DNA of 64,000 nt from Ophioderma brevispina (Eukaryota > Echinodermata > Ophiuroidea > Amphilepidida > Ophiodermatidae). Each line of letters begins with the position of its first letter. Position 1 is the stretch's first letter. A model generated the notes under the pieces. That model was not told the origin of the DNA. It did no database searches and was given only the letters and a program-made list of their open reading frames with translations. The DNA lies in NCBI GenBank assembly GCA_023653785.1, contig JAMKCH010007177.1, positions 62,001 through 126,000 of the forward strand. Direction: 5' to 3'. Shown piece after piece: positions 55,401 through 64,000 of this stretch. A program made the position numbers and the translations under genes.

Positions 55401-58009
55401 AAATCGGAGTTTATCTGCTTGCACCAATTTCTCTGGTAGGGGGAAACCTTAAAGGCGGTGAAATGAAACGGCATGGTCCGATTTATTTTCATTAAAAAAA
55501 CAAATTTCAAATTTGGGTTCTAAATCGGTCAAGCCATTTGGATAGCAAAAGCATAAATGGATTATAAGCTTGGATCGATAAGCTCCAAGTAATGGTCGAG
55601 CTATGAGTGCAAAGAATATTGGGTGAGATGCCAGTCGAGCCCAATATTTTAAAACTCATAGCGAGAACAATTGACTATTGGGCCGTTTAAATTCGTCCCC
55701 GATTTTATCATGAAATGTTTTGAATCCGAGTATTTTCCACCGCTTGGACTCTCAGACTTGATTAATGTACTAAAACGGCCCATGGAGACTGTGTATAATG
55801 ACGTGGTAGACAACATTTGGGATTTTGTTTTTGTTCATAAATCCAAGTGAAACATTTACCTGGCTTTTAAATTCCTGGGGTATGAGAAACTAGGAAACTT
55901 TTCTTGATATAACCAAATCTCATTTTGACTGTAGTAAATGGGGGGGAACGAGGTTGTCCATTGGGTCACCCACCTTTAATTTTTGAACCATAACGAAAAT
56001 CAGAAATAAAAATGATACTGGTATGATTGTTTTTTGGGGTGTACAAGTTGAAGCTTTTGCCAATCCCTTTAAAACCTCCCCTTTCCCTACCAATCAATGT
56101 TTGAGTATTGTTAGGCGCATGAAACTGTACCACCATTTCAGGTTTCAACTTTGTTCGTACGGTAAGAAAAGTGTCCACACTTTTGTTCCAGATTGTAGCC
56201 AATATCACAGAATAGCAATGCATATCTATTTTAGAAATGTCCAGAAGAAATGAGCTTTTGTTTTTAAAAAAAAATCAGCGTAAAGTTTCAGCTAACTTTG
56301 CACAATAGAAGTTGAACTTAGATTGGTCTTTTAGTACAGGGCTTCCAATACCTAATTTTTTGTTTTAGGCAGATAAGTCAATGTTTGATTGGTGTTGTAT
56401 GGTATGGGCACCAAGTTTCGTTTTGGTAGAAATGTACCTCTAAGAATCTGAAAGCAGAATCATGGCTATTATACCATTTTCTACCTGTCTGACGAGAGGC
56501 CCAATCTTAGGACCAAATTTATCAAAATTGTAAAATTAAAAAAAAAAGTGGTTACATGAGTAAAAATTATGCTATTGCGAAGTTTTGGTAATACTTGCCA
56601 ACAACCAAAAGGACCCATTTATACCACAATTCAACCAAAGGAAAGGTTTTTTTGCCATTGTTACACTGTACCAAATGGGTCTAAAAAATGAGGGCATTTG
56701 TGAGACTTCATAGAGTCATTGTACTACTACCCTTCCGTAATGCAGGCTTCAGGGGGCCTTATTGTAAAGTCAGGATACTCTTTGGGGTACTGGGGTATTC
56801 TTCAATTACACATCCTAGTCCTACTTGGTCCTATTAATTGGGAATGGAAGCTAGGTGGAACCAAACCTAACATAATGGCACAATCTCTAGGTGGTCAAAA
56901 GCTGTTGCGTGAGCTGTGGTTCGAAATAGTGCTCAAGAGCATGGATGGAAATTCCGAATAGCTGGACTTTAATGCAGTCTACTTTATGCACATCACAAAC
57001 AGTGCCAAAATAAAGCTCCGGATAATAAGATACCTTAGTAGCCGGCTTGGTATAGCATATAACTAAGCGTCCTCAAAGGGGTCAATTTTGGAATTTTACC
57101 AATAGAAATAGGTTTCGTCAGTAGAAAATAGACCAAATGTGGTTCAGAGGTAGAATATTGCAAAAATGGTTCACTGGCAGCCATTTTTCAGTCGCCATCT
57201 TGATATCAAGATGCTGCTAATTGTGGCTTCTACAATGTCAGCAGTGTTCTTTCTAAACTCTTTAGCAGTGTCAATGTGGGACCGGTCCTTAGTGTTTTTT
57301 TCATCATTCTTAAGCGGAAGAAGCGTAGTAATGCTTAATGTGGATAATTAGTGGAGATTTAGTGGCAGCCATTTGACATCAGGTGGTAGGTATATTGATA
57401 TCAATGGCCAGATTTATTGCAGCACTTACTGGACCTTATTCAGTCAAACAATAGCTGAAAATGATCATTTAACCCTTCAAAAGGTTTGCTTCATTTGGCT
57501 CCCGTACAATCCCAAATATAGTCATTGGCGGCCATTTTGAAATCAACCCGCCATCTTGAAGTATGATTACTGCTATCTGTACATGCTGCAATATATCGTG
57601 TGCTTTATGAAACTCGCATCAGCATTACTAATGGGGGGTTGTCCTCAAAATTAGCCTTTTTATCATTCTAACTCAGTTATGCTTAAATGTGGCTTTCATT
57701 GGCGGCCATTTGAAATTCTAAGATGGGCAGCCAGATTGATATTTGAGTAATGTTATAGTTATATTATGTGCACATTTAATTATGGACCTTATTTGTCAAA
57801 AAATGTTGTAGTTATGGCATATAAGATCTTGAAAGGAATATTTATATAGGGTTTAAAAACTATAGAGGGCGCCTGTAGGGCCATAGGGGAGCTAATTTTT
57901 GGCACTCGATCAGAAAATTGCTTCAGGGGCTCAATTATGTAGGTTCATGCCAGTTTCATTCTTTTAGGAAAAAGTGCAGAATCAGAATATTGTGCTTAGG
58001 GATGGGCTA
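52419..58009. mobile_element. 5.6-kb element with very long terminal inverted repeats
   Basis: The tips TAGCCCAGTCCCTAATCACAA and the inverse TTGTGCTTAGGGATGGGCTA start arms that stay alignable for at least 550 bases. Matching points are TGCACTTTTTCCTAA, GATCGAGTGCCAAAA, GAATGATA...GGACAA, and CTTGAAGGGTT, seen at 52440-53020 and in inverse at 57430-57990. TAA flanks both ends (52416-52418 and 58010-58012). The receptor 3' flank continues across it. It is interrupted by the element at 53669-55442. No transposase domain is recognisable in 55443-57150; open frames such as 56719-56961 look like nothing I know. Confidence 0.8.
53669..55442. mobile_element. nested 1.8-kb element with about 150-base inverted repeats
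   Basis: Left arm has CAGGGTGTCCAAAAAAGTGG, GCACATAAACTCCGATTTCT and TTGTGCAAAATCCCTGACAATC. The right arm carries the inverse of each (GATTGTCATGGGATTTGCAC, GAAAATCGGAGTTTATCTGC). The outer 10-15 bases are diverged on the right, so the exact end and target duplication are uncertain. No transposase seen. Confidence 0.7.
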
Positions 58010-58095
58010 TAAGATTATGAACAAAAGCTTATGGACAACTTGTTCTTTGTTTTAACGGTCAGATAGGAATGTTAGCCAATGTCCAGAAAAACTCA

Positions 58096-58765
58096 ATAAT
58101 ATAGAGTCAATAGTTTTTAAGATAGACCCCAAGTAACTGCAGGCCATTTACAAAGATGAGGGAAAAGCTGGTGACCTAAAAGTATGACAAGAGTGGCCAC
58201 CGAAGAACAGGACTGGGCAAATACAATTTTGATTGCAAGTAATATCATGTAGTGCCTAATTTTCTTACAGAAAAAAAAAAATTTCTACTGGAAAAACAAC
58301 TGCATTTACCTTATTATTACTAAACTAGCTGGTAATCCAATATAGATGGATGGTTTTTAAATCAATTGCAAGAATCCTGGTTGACATATAAAGGTGACTT
58401 AGTTTTAAGCAATAATCGATAGTGGGGCTTCAAAACCCATATCAAAATATTACCGTTGATGGAGGAAGGTGCTAAAGATATGGACAACTTGTTCAGTCGG
58501 TTGACTCAAAAGTCCCGTTATGATGTGATAAAAAGAATTTACCCAATACACGCACGTTTTTTGATTACTTTCCCTATCATTACGGTTAAGCCTTAATGCT
58601 ATTTCGCACGAAAATAATCATATAGACAGTATAGAAATGAATGGAGTTTAGCCTTTCATCAATGGCGTTGGTACGCTTTATTTTTTTATTTTATTTTCTA
58701 TATATTTTTTTGCTACAGTTTCCTGTTACGATGGGTATTATCGGTACTCCTAATTGGGATCTCCA
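58096..58765. other. unassigned sequence
   Basis: After the receptor-flank remnant ends near 58095 I see no gene or repeat until the minisatellite. Confidence 0.4.
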
Positions 58766-58767
58766 TC

Positions 58768-59490
58768 ACCTCGCTTTGCTAGTCCGAGGGCTTCGCCCTC
58801 GGCACAAATCACCTTCGGCGATCCGTCACGACAACATGTGACTGACAACATTTTGGGGCGTCTACTCGCTCCGCTCGCCAGAGGGGCTTCGCAGTAAAAA
58901 AAACACGCCTTCGGCGATTCTGTCACGGATTGAATGACAACCATTTTTGGGGTGGTTTCTACCTACGCTCCCCTGCCCCGAGGGGGCTTCGCAGTCAAAA
59001 CACACGCCTTCAGCCGATCCTGTCACGGTGACTGACAACATTTTGGGGAGTCTACCCTCGCTCCGCTCGCCCGAGGGGATTCGCCCTCGACAATCGTCTT
59101 CGGGCGATCATTGTCACGGTTGACTGCCAGCATTTTGGGGCGTCTGACTGCTCCGCTCGCCCGAGGGGCTTTTCAGGCAGTCAAAACACACGCCTTCGGC
59201 GATTCTTGTTCAAGGTTGGACTGGACAAATTGGGGCGTCTACATCGCTCCGCTCGCCCGAGGGGCTTAGCCCTCGACACTCGTCTTCGGCGATCCTGTCA
59301 CGGTTGACTGACAACATTTTGGGGCGTCTACCTCGCTTCACTCGCCCGAGGGGCTTACTCTCGACACTCGTCTTCGGCGATCCTGTCACGGTTGACTGAC
59401 AACAGTTTTGGGCGTCTACCTCGCTCCGCTCGCCCAAGGGGCTTCGCCCGCAAAACTCGCCTTCGGCGTTTCTGTATCGGTTGATGGATA
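58768..59490. repeat. GC-rich minisatellite with two hairpins per unit
   Basis: Seven to eight units of about 90-100 bases with the order CTCGCTCCGCTCGCCCGAGG, GGCTTCGCCCTCG, CGCCTTCGGCG or CGTCTTCGGCG, TGTCACGGTTGACTGACAAC, ATTTTGGGGCGTCTAC. CGAGGG-GCTTCG-CCCTCG and CGCC-TTC-GGCG can fold back in every unit. It is strikingly GC-rich in an AT-rich region. Confidence 0.88.
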
Positions 59491-59611
59491 AAATTTATAT
59501 GTGACTTTGAAAGACAAAATGGCGTTATGCTTGATTTCGTATAGCCTTGATTGATTTCTTTCAACCAAGTCTTTCACCAAGGACACACCCTGTTATCAAG
59601 CCGCATCTTTT

Positions 59612-59668
59612 TTTCAGCTGTCATGTCAGCATTACAGGAAAGCAATGTAGAAGGCTTATTGTTTAACT
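59612..59668 (+). pseudogene. receptor helix-8 remnant
   Basis: TTTTTTTCAGCTG..CATGTCAGCATTACAGGAAAGCAATGTAGAAGG is the S-C-Q-H-Y-R-x-A-M segment of the receptors (compare 27772-27806). The following 150 bases resemble the receptor 4 3' flank (GAAATGGAAGGC, AAGCTCTAGCCCTCTTCAGCC). Confidence 0.65.
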
Positions 59669-60084
59669 TCCGAGCATTATCTGATTGGCTAATCGTACAT
59701 TTATTTCCATGACCAGTTGAAATGGAAGGCCAATTTTTTAAGCTCTAGCCCTCTTCAGCCCTGCTACTATTCTTACCATGCTACTCATTGGCTCAAAAAT
59801 CGCATAAGACACATGATAAACTTCCAGACGTAGCGACAGATTTCTGCGCGTGAGAATGCGTAACACTTGATCTTGGGTCAAAATCCGGTATTGTGCACGC
59901 TATAATCACTCGCTGCGACTGGAAGTATATCATGGGCTTTAGTTCCATTGTGACCAAATACAGACATAAACACAATAATCCAAATTTTCAGTCGTGAACT
60001 CCAACATGTGTCCACTGGTTTAAGGCCAACAAATTGAAAATATCCCTGAATGTAAGCAAAACTAATTCCATTCACTTTCACGCG

Positions 60085-60326
60085 GTTCAATCTTCCCTGG
60101 TACAACAGAAGATTGACTCGTATGAAACGCAAACTCCAAAACCTATACAATAGACAAAGGAAAACCAATTCTGACCAAGACAAATACAAATTACTTCCAG
60201 TTGGTATACACTCATGAAAAAAGTGAAAACATTCCAGACATGGAGGGCGAGCCTTATCCCGACATAACTCTCCTTGAAATTTCAATTGAGGGCGTCAAGA
60301 AGCTTTTGTCAGATTTAGAACCAAAC
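60085..60326 (+). mobile_element. LINE endonuclease/reverse-transcriptase linker, left of insertion
   Basis: LPWYNRRLTRMKRKLQNLYN, RQRKTNSDQDKYK and, after a frame change, ISIEGVKKLLSDLEPN. This is the PWxNxxLKRLxRKKxRLY linker and the VEGVxKLLxxLxPxKASGPDGI start of a LINE reverse transcriptase. It stops at the 3.45-kb insertion and continues at 63779. Decayed endonuclease sequence may extend left to about 59900. Confidence 0.78.
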
Positions 60327-60727
60327 TAGGGGGGCTGCGTGACTCATTATGGCTAGACTTAGTCACATGGCAAAAAAACACGTGACATTTGCAGTACGAT
60401 GGTATTTTGCACTGTATGTCGGGAACGCATAACAATGTAATGTATGGTTGCCAGTTCCTGACAGAGTTTAAAGTTTCTTTTATAACTATATTGATCCGAA
60501 TCCGTGCTTGCATAACATGTCAATACTTTACTTACAAAGAGTAATCTACTATTGAAAAGAAATGCCACCTGGCTTTGAAAGAGGACAAAAGAGTTGCTTG
60601 CTTATTATGTTTAAAAGTTTAGTGGTAAGGACCGCCGCTCGCGCGTCTCCGGCTAGCTGAGTAAACGGGAGTGATCACTTAAACAGGGAAGTGTGGCAGG
60701 AGATAGAGTCCTCCGGGCTCACGGTCC

Positions 60728-60860
60728 GTGAACAATGGTGGAACAAGAGGGCAATCGATTCAGTTGACTCTTCACCAAATAGTTTCACGCTTTATTCCGT
60801 TGTTCATCTATGAAGCCCGACTATGATACCTGCCAGATTGATTACTTTCAACACCGAGTC
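60728..60860 (+). repeat. repeat shared with 9778-9905
   Basis: GGCAATCGATTCAGT, CACGCTTTATTCCGTT and TCTATGAAGCCCG recur. Here it lies inside the 3.45-kb element, so this segment either was captured by the element or is itself a mobile repeat. Confidence 0.6.
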
Positions 60861-61208
60861 ACTGAAACAGAGCGATCACCGGGCGATCACGATGAAGAGG
60901 TGACACAGTGGCCCCACTACCGCAAACCACAACAGGCTATGATTAACGACAAATTTGTGGCATATTGGCCGCCTGTTCTAGCTTGACCACTCTAGTATAT
61001 CGCGTCATGTTTGGCTATTGTGGATTGCCTGCCAATGAGGAGACTTGATTGTTACTTCTTGGAAACTATTTGCCAAACCGTATGAAGACCTCACGCAGAA
61101 TTTGACCAAATCATCAGATGACAGTATTCAACATTTTTGTGTTTTGTCAACAAAAAAAAAAAAACACCAACAAACAAAACAAACAAACATCCTATGATTC
61201 GTGTACAA

Positions 61209-62160
61209 AACTTTAAGGCGATTATGGTATAAATCTTCGGCACATATATAACCGAAAATCTCTAAATAAAACGTTCCAGAGGTTTTCATGGCCATTGGAG
61301 TATTCCTTGCGAAAAATCCAGATTTATTCGAACACTCTACACAACGGTACAACGATCAGGAAGCTACCATGTTGATTCCGTGTGGTATATTTACAACGCC
61401 GCAATACAATACCGAAACAAAGCAGCGAAAAGATATCCCATACGCGCATATATCACGTGCAAGGTTTGCAACAAGCCTCATCCTTTTGACCTTCGTTGAG
61501 CAACAAAGGATAGGAGCGAAGTTCGTTAGAATTTTTATTGCAAGAAAACTACAACTTTTTTAAAACCTCAGTGATATGAAAAAATTTAAGAGGGGGTTTT
61601 AAGATAACTCCATTTCCAATCCATGTAATATAATCATGTCGATCTCCACTAATGCGCGGTTCAGCACTTACGTACTTTTCAATGTACTCGAGTATCGCTT
61701 CTTTGTATGATGTAAGTTTCCAATTTTATTTTAAAAACTATATTTCTCAAGAATCCCAGCTCATTTTATAAAAATTAGGCCAAAATGTATGCCATTTTTT
61801 GATAATAATTTTATAATATTTTAAAGGAAAACGTAAATTAAAAGCTGTGTTTTTATTCCAATGGTAAAAGTAAACGCGATAGCCTTTCATACAGATGCCC
61901 GAACTTGACTAACCACCGATCATCGTTCAATTGGGTTGTGAAAGACTAAACGGCTTGTGGCAAACGCTAGCGTAAATATAAACGTGGCGGCTTCCTTAAA
62001 AATCGTCTACTGCGTCGACAGTTAAGCGTGAAAATGATGTTTTCTTTCTTCGCAAGGAATACTCCAATGACCATGCAAACTACTTGTACGTTATAATTTA
62101 GGGATATTTCATTATATATGTGCCGATCGATTTATACCAATAAAGTCCTTTAAGCTCAAA
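61209..62160. repeat. large imperfect inverted repeat (foldback)
   Basis: GGTATAAATC, CGGCACATATATAA and GCCATTGGAGTATTCCTTGC in 61220-61312 recur in inverse at 62047-62145. Weaker pairing continues inward (GCAACAAGCC at 61466 against the inverse of GGCTTGTGGC at 61954). Arms are about 250-300 bases. Confidence 0.7.
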
Positions 62161-62679
62161 TGGATTTCCCCTTGGCCGGCCGACACCGAATAAATTTAAT
62201 TTGGTGGAGGTTCTTATTTGACAATTTGCAACACTATAATCAAGTAGGGACAAGAAAGTTGATTGACATGAGGGACATGAGATGCACCATATTGCTGGGA
62301 ATAACTACCATACAGGGGGGGCACTTCCATCTTGGAGGGGACCGGGGTATGTAAGGCTTTTAACTATTTGCACGCTGATCAATTCTGTATAAGTGAACAC
62401 CACCACTAAGCCATTACCAATGACTTGTGGAACACGAGCAACCAACACATAAGTCATAGTGGCATTTGAGATTGCTTTCCAAATATTTGTAGGTCATTTG
62501 GGATGCCATCATCTAAAAACGAACAAAAGCTATGGTCTTCTTTTGACTCTTTAAATGCATTTTCACGCCCCATGAAAATGTACATTTTGGAAATGTTATA
62601 ACAGAAAGACAAAATTGGAAGACCAAATTCCTCTTTGAGCGAGTATACTCGCGCGCCTGCCGCACGCAAGAGTTAAGAC

Positions 62680-63190
62680 CCCAATTTTTCAGCACCGCTG
62701 TCACCCAAAGAACCCCATGTGTTTTGAAATGTCCACCCAAAGACTCCAGTATTTGGAAAATTGTCACCAAAACCCCCATCATGTATTGGAAAATTTCCAT
62801 CACCCAAAGACCCTAATTTGTTTGATTCCCTGTCACCGAATTCCCCCGTGTTTGGAAGCGCCAGACTTACAACACCCATATCCATTTTTCATATGTTGAT
62901 CCCGTCCCCGGTAATAGACCATTAACATCCTACGTCACTTCTTTTGTTGCCTGGCTAATCCATTCCTGTTTCACTGTCACCTAAGACCCCTTTTTGGGAG
63001 AAAATTTTGAAAATTTCCCCAAAAGACATCTATTTGTTTGAGTCCTCTGTCACCGAATTCCCCCAGGTTTGGAAGCGCCAGCCAGCCTTACAACACCTAT
63101 CCATTTCAGTATGTTCCCATCCCCGGGGTAAGACCAGTTAACATCCTACGTGCACTTCTTTCTTTTGTTGCCTGCGAAGCCATTCCTGCG
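62680..63190 (+). repeat. tandem pair of about 220-base repeats with CACCGAATTCCCCC
   Basis: 62833-62968 and 63049-63186 share TGTCACCGAATTCCCCC, GTTTGGAAGCGCCAG, TTACAACACC, CATCCTACGT and TTTTGTTGCCTG. Shorter CACCCAAAGA/TTTGGAAAATT units precede them (62700-62810). Confidence 0.75.
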
Positions 63191-63778
63191 AATCGTTATG
63201 GCCCATATTATTTAAACTCTAACAGATACAATTGCCCAGTATGTAACAGTCAGGCCGACCTATTTCAAGATACCAGGCCCTAACATGTTTACAAACATTG
63301 CTGTTAACTGGTCTATACGCTACGTCCGTCGCGTAAATATTCCCTAGGAATGGTATTACAACACAATACTGAACGATACACCATGTTACAGTGCAGTGTA
63401 CACGTTTACAATCGTGTAACAACGATTCAACTTGGCAACAGGGTAAGTTGAAATCGGCAGCGCCAATTTTGCTTACACCACGTGCTTACACATTAAAATG
63501 ATGCAAGCAAAATTTAAATGCCATTAAAACCTAGGGGTGTCCACCTGAAAACAAAACTGTCATCTCTAAAGAACATATTTCTACATCAAATGGTGACATA
63601 ATCTTTCGTGGACACCCTCTAGAATTTTTCTAAAATATGGTTAAAGTTGCAGCAAATTTCGCATTTTTGCATTGCGATGATCAAACTCGTGAGGGATTAT
63701 GGGTAGTCTGGCAAGTCGAAATTAATCAACGACAGCATTTTGATTAGTCTCAGCTAGGAGTCACGCAGGCGGCGGTAG

Positions 63779-64000
63779 AACCAAACAAGGCCTCCGGCCC
63801 TAAAAAAATACCATCTAGGATTCTTCAGGAGTGTGTCGACAAATGCCCCCCCCCCCTATTGCTGGTTATTTTCTTAGAGCTTGAACAGTGGTAATTTACT
63901 TTCAGATTGGCTAATTTGTCTTACATCTCACCAATATTAAAAAAGACAATTCTCCATCTAGTCAGGCAAATGCACTAACCTCCATTGTTGTACAATTTTT
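63779..64000 (+). mobile_element. LINE reverse transcriptase, continued, running off the window
   Basis: EPNKASGPKKIPSRILQECV followed (with shifts) by FRLANLSYISPILKKDNSPS and NALTSIVVQF. This is the KASGPDGIPxRILKE, DWxxAxIxPIFKKGDxSxPxNYRPISLTSI beginning of the reverse transcriptase. It continues the linker at 60085-60326 in the same direction. Confidence 0.78.

Larger units (their letters stand above)
60327..63778. mobile_element. 3.45-kb DNA element inserted in the LINE
   Basis: AACCAAAC is duplicated on both sides (60319-60326 and 63779-63786). Ends share TGCGTGACTC: TAGGGGGGCTGCGTGACTC left, and the inverse of CTACCGCCGCCTGCGTGACTC right. An 8-base duplication suggests hAT or another 8-base-target superfamily. 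It carries the foldback at 61209-62160 and the repeat pair at 62800-63186; no transposase recognised. Confidence 0.75.

Noticed and set aside
56719..56961. 80-codon open frame in the 5.6-kb element as a transposase piece
   Set aside because: No recognisable catalytic motif or known domain; length is within chance for this region.
59878..60285. 135-codon minus-strand open frame
   Set aside because: The plus strand here encodes LINE linker sequence; the minus frame is its shadow.
60600..60660. Possible tRNA-like A-box (TTTAGTGGTAAGG)
   Set aside because: No matching B-box, anticodon arm or acceptor pairing could be found.
62673..62885. Gly/Asn-rich minus-strand peptide (GDNFPNTG-like repeats)
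   Set aside because: Arises from the short tandem CACCCAAAGA/TTTGGAAAATT repeat, so periodicity is at the DNA level.

Overview
The window looks like nuclear DNA of a multicellular animal. It has introns with GT/AG ends, an AATAAA polyadenylation signal, low GC, and very dense, decayed transposable elements; there are no operons. The genes and elements are an SGLT-type SLC5 transporter, a tandem family of intron-poor class A GPCRs, CR1/jockey-like LINEs, a Penelope-like element, and a Ty3/gypsy relic with integrase placed before reverse transcriptase. That last order is the published hallmark of Gmr1-like elements of deuterostomes. Together with a short TTAGGG tract and the many MITEs, this suggests a marine invertebrate deuterostome (echinoderm or hemichordate style). 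This is an inference; I cannot name the species.

Layout. 1-4.2 kb: repeats, then the last two coding exons and 3' UTR of an SLC5 sodium-solute cotransporter whose 5' part lies to the left. 4.7-38.4 kb: three tandem copies of a roughly 8-12 kb unit, preceded by a partial copy. Each unit is receptor gene, then block R1, then block R2 (with a LINE endonuclease fragment), then block R3 (a foldback element). The receptors are at 8.2 kb (full length, altered C-tail), 16.2 kb (broken) and 26.8 kb (intact). Units differ by clean transposon insertions, and the other units supply the empty sites, so target duplications can be read directly.

38.5-47.5 kb: retroelement graveyard (Gmr1-like pol, antisense LINE reverse transcriptase, Penelope-like reverse transcriptase) plus a promoter block that has lost its receptor. 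47.5-52.4 kb: a fourth, more diverged receptor with frameshifts and a duplicated 3' half. 52.4-58.0 kb: a 5.6-kb element with very long terminal inverted repeats that has split the receptor tail and carries a nested 1.8-kb element. 58.8-59.5 kb: a GC-rich hairpin minisatellite. 60.1-64 kb: a LINE interrupted by a 3.45-kb DNA element.

Function. Only the receptor at 26771-27883 looks fully intact. The receptors share a short glycosylated N-terminus, seven membrane helices, an ERF motif and NPYLY in helix 7, so they should be plasma-membrane G-protein-coupled receptors; the ligand is unknown. All share an upstream block that is repeated more often than the genes and is the best candidate for a common promoter.
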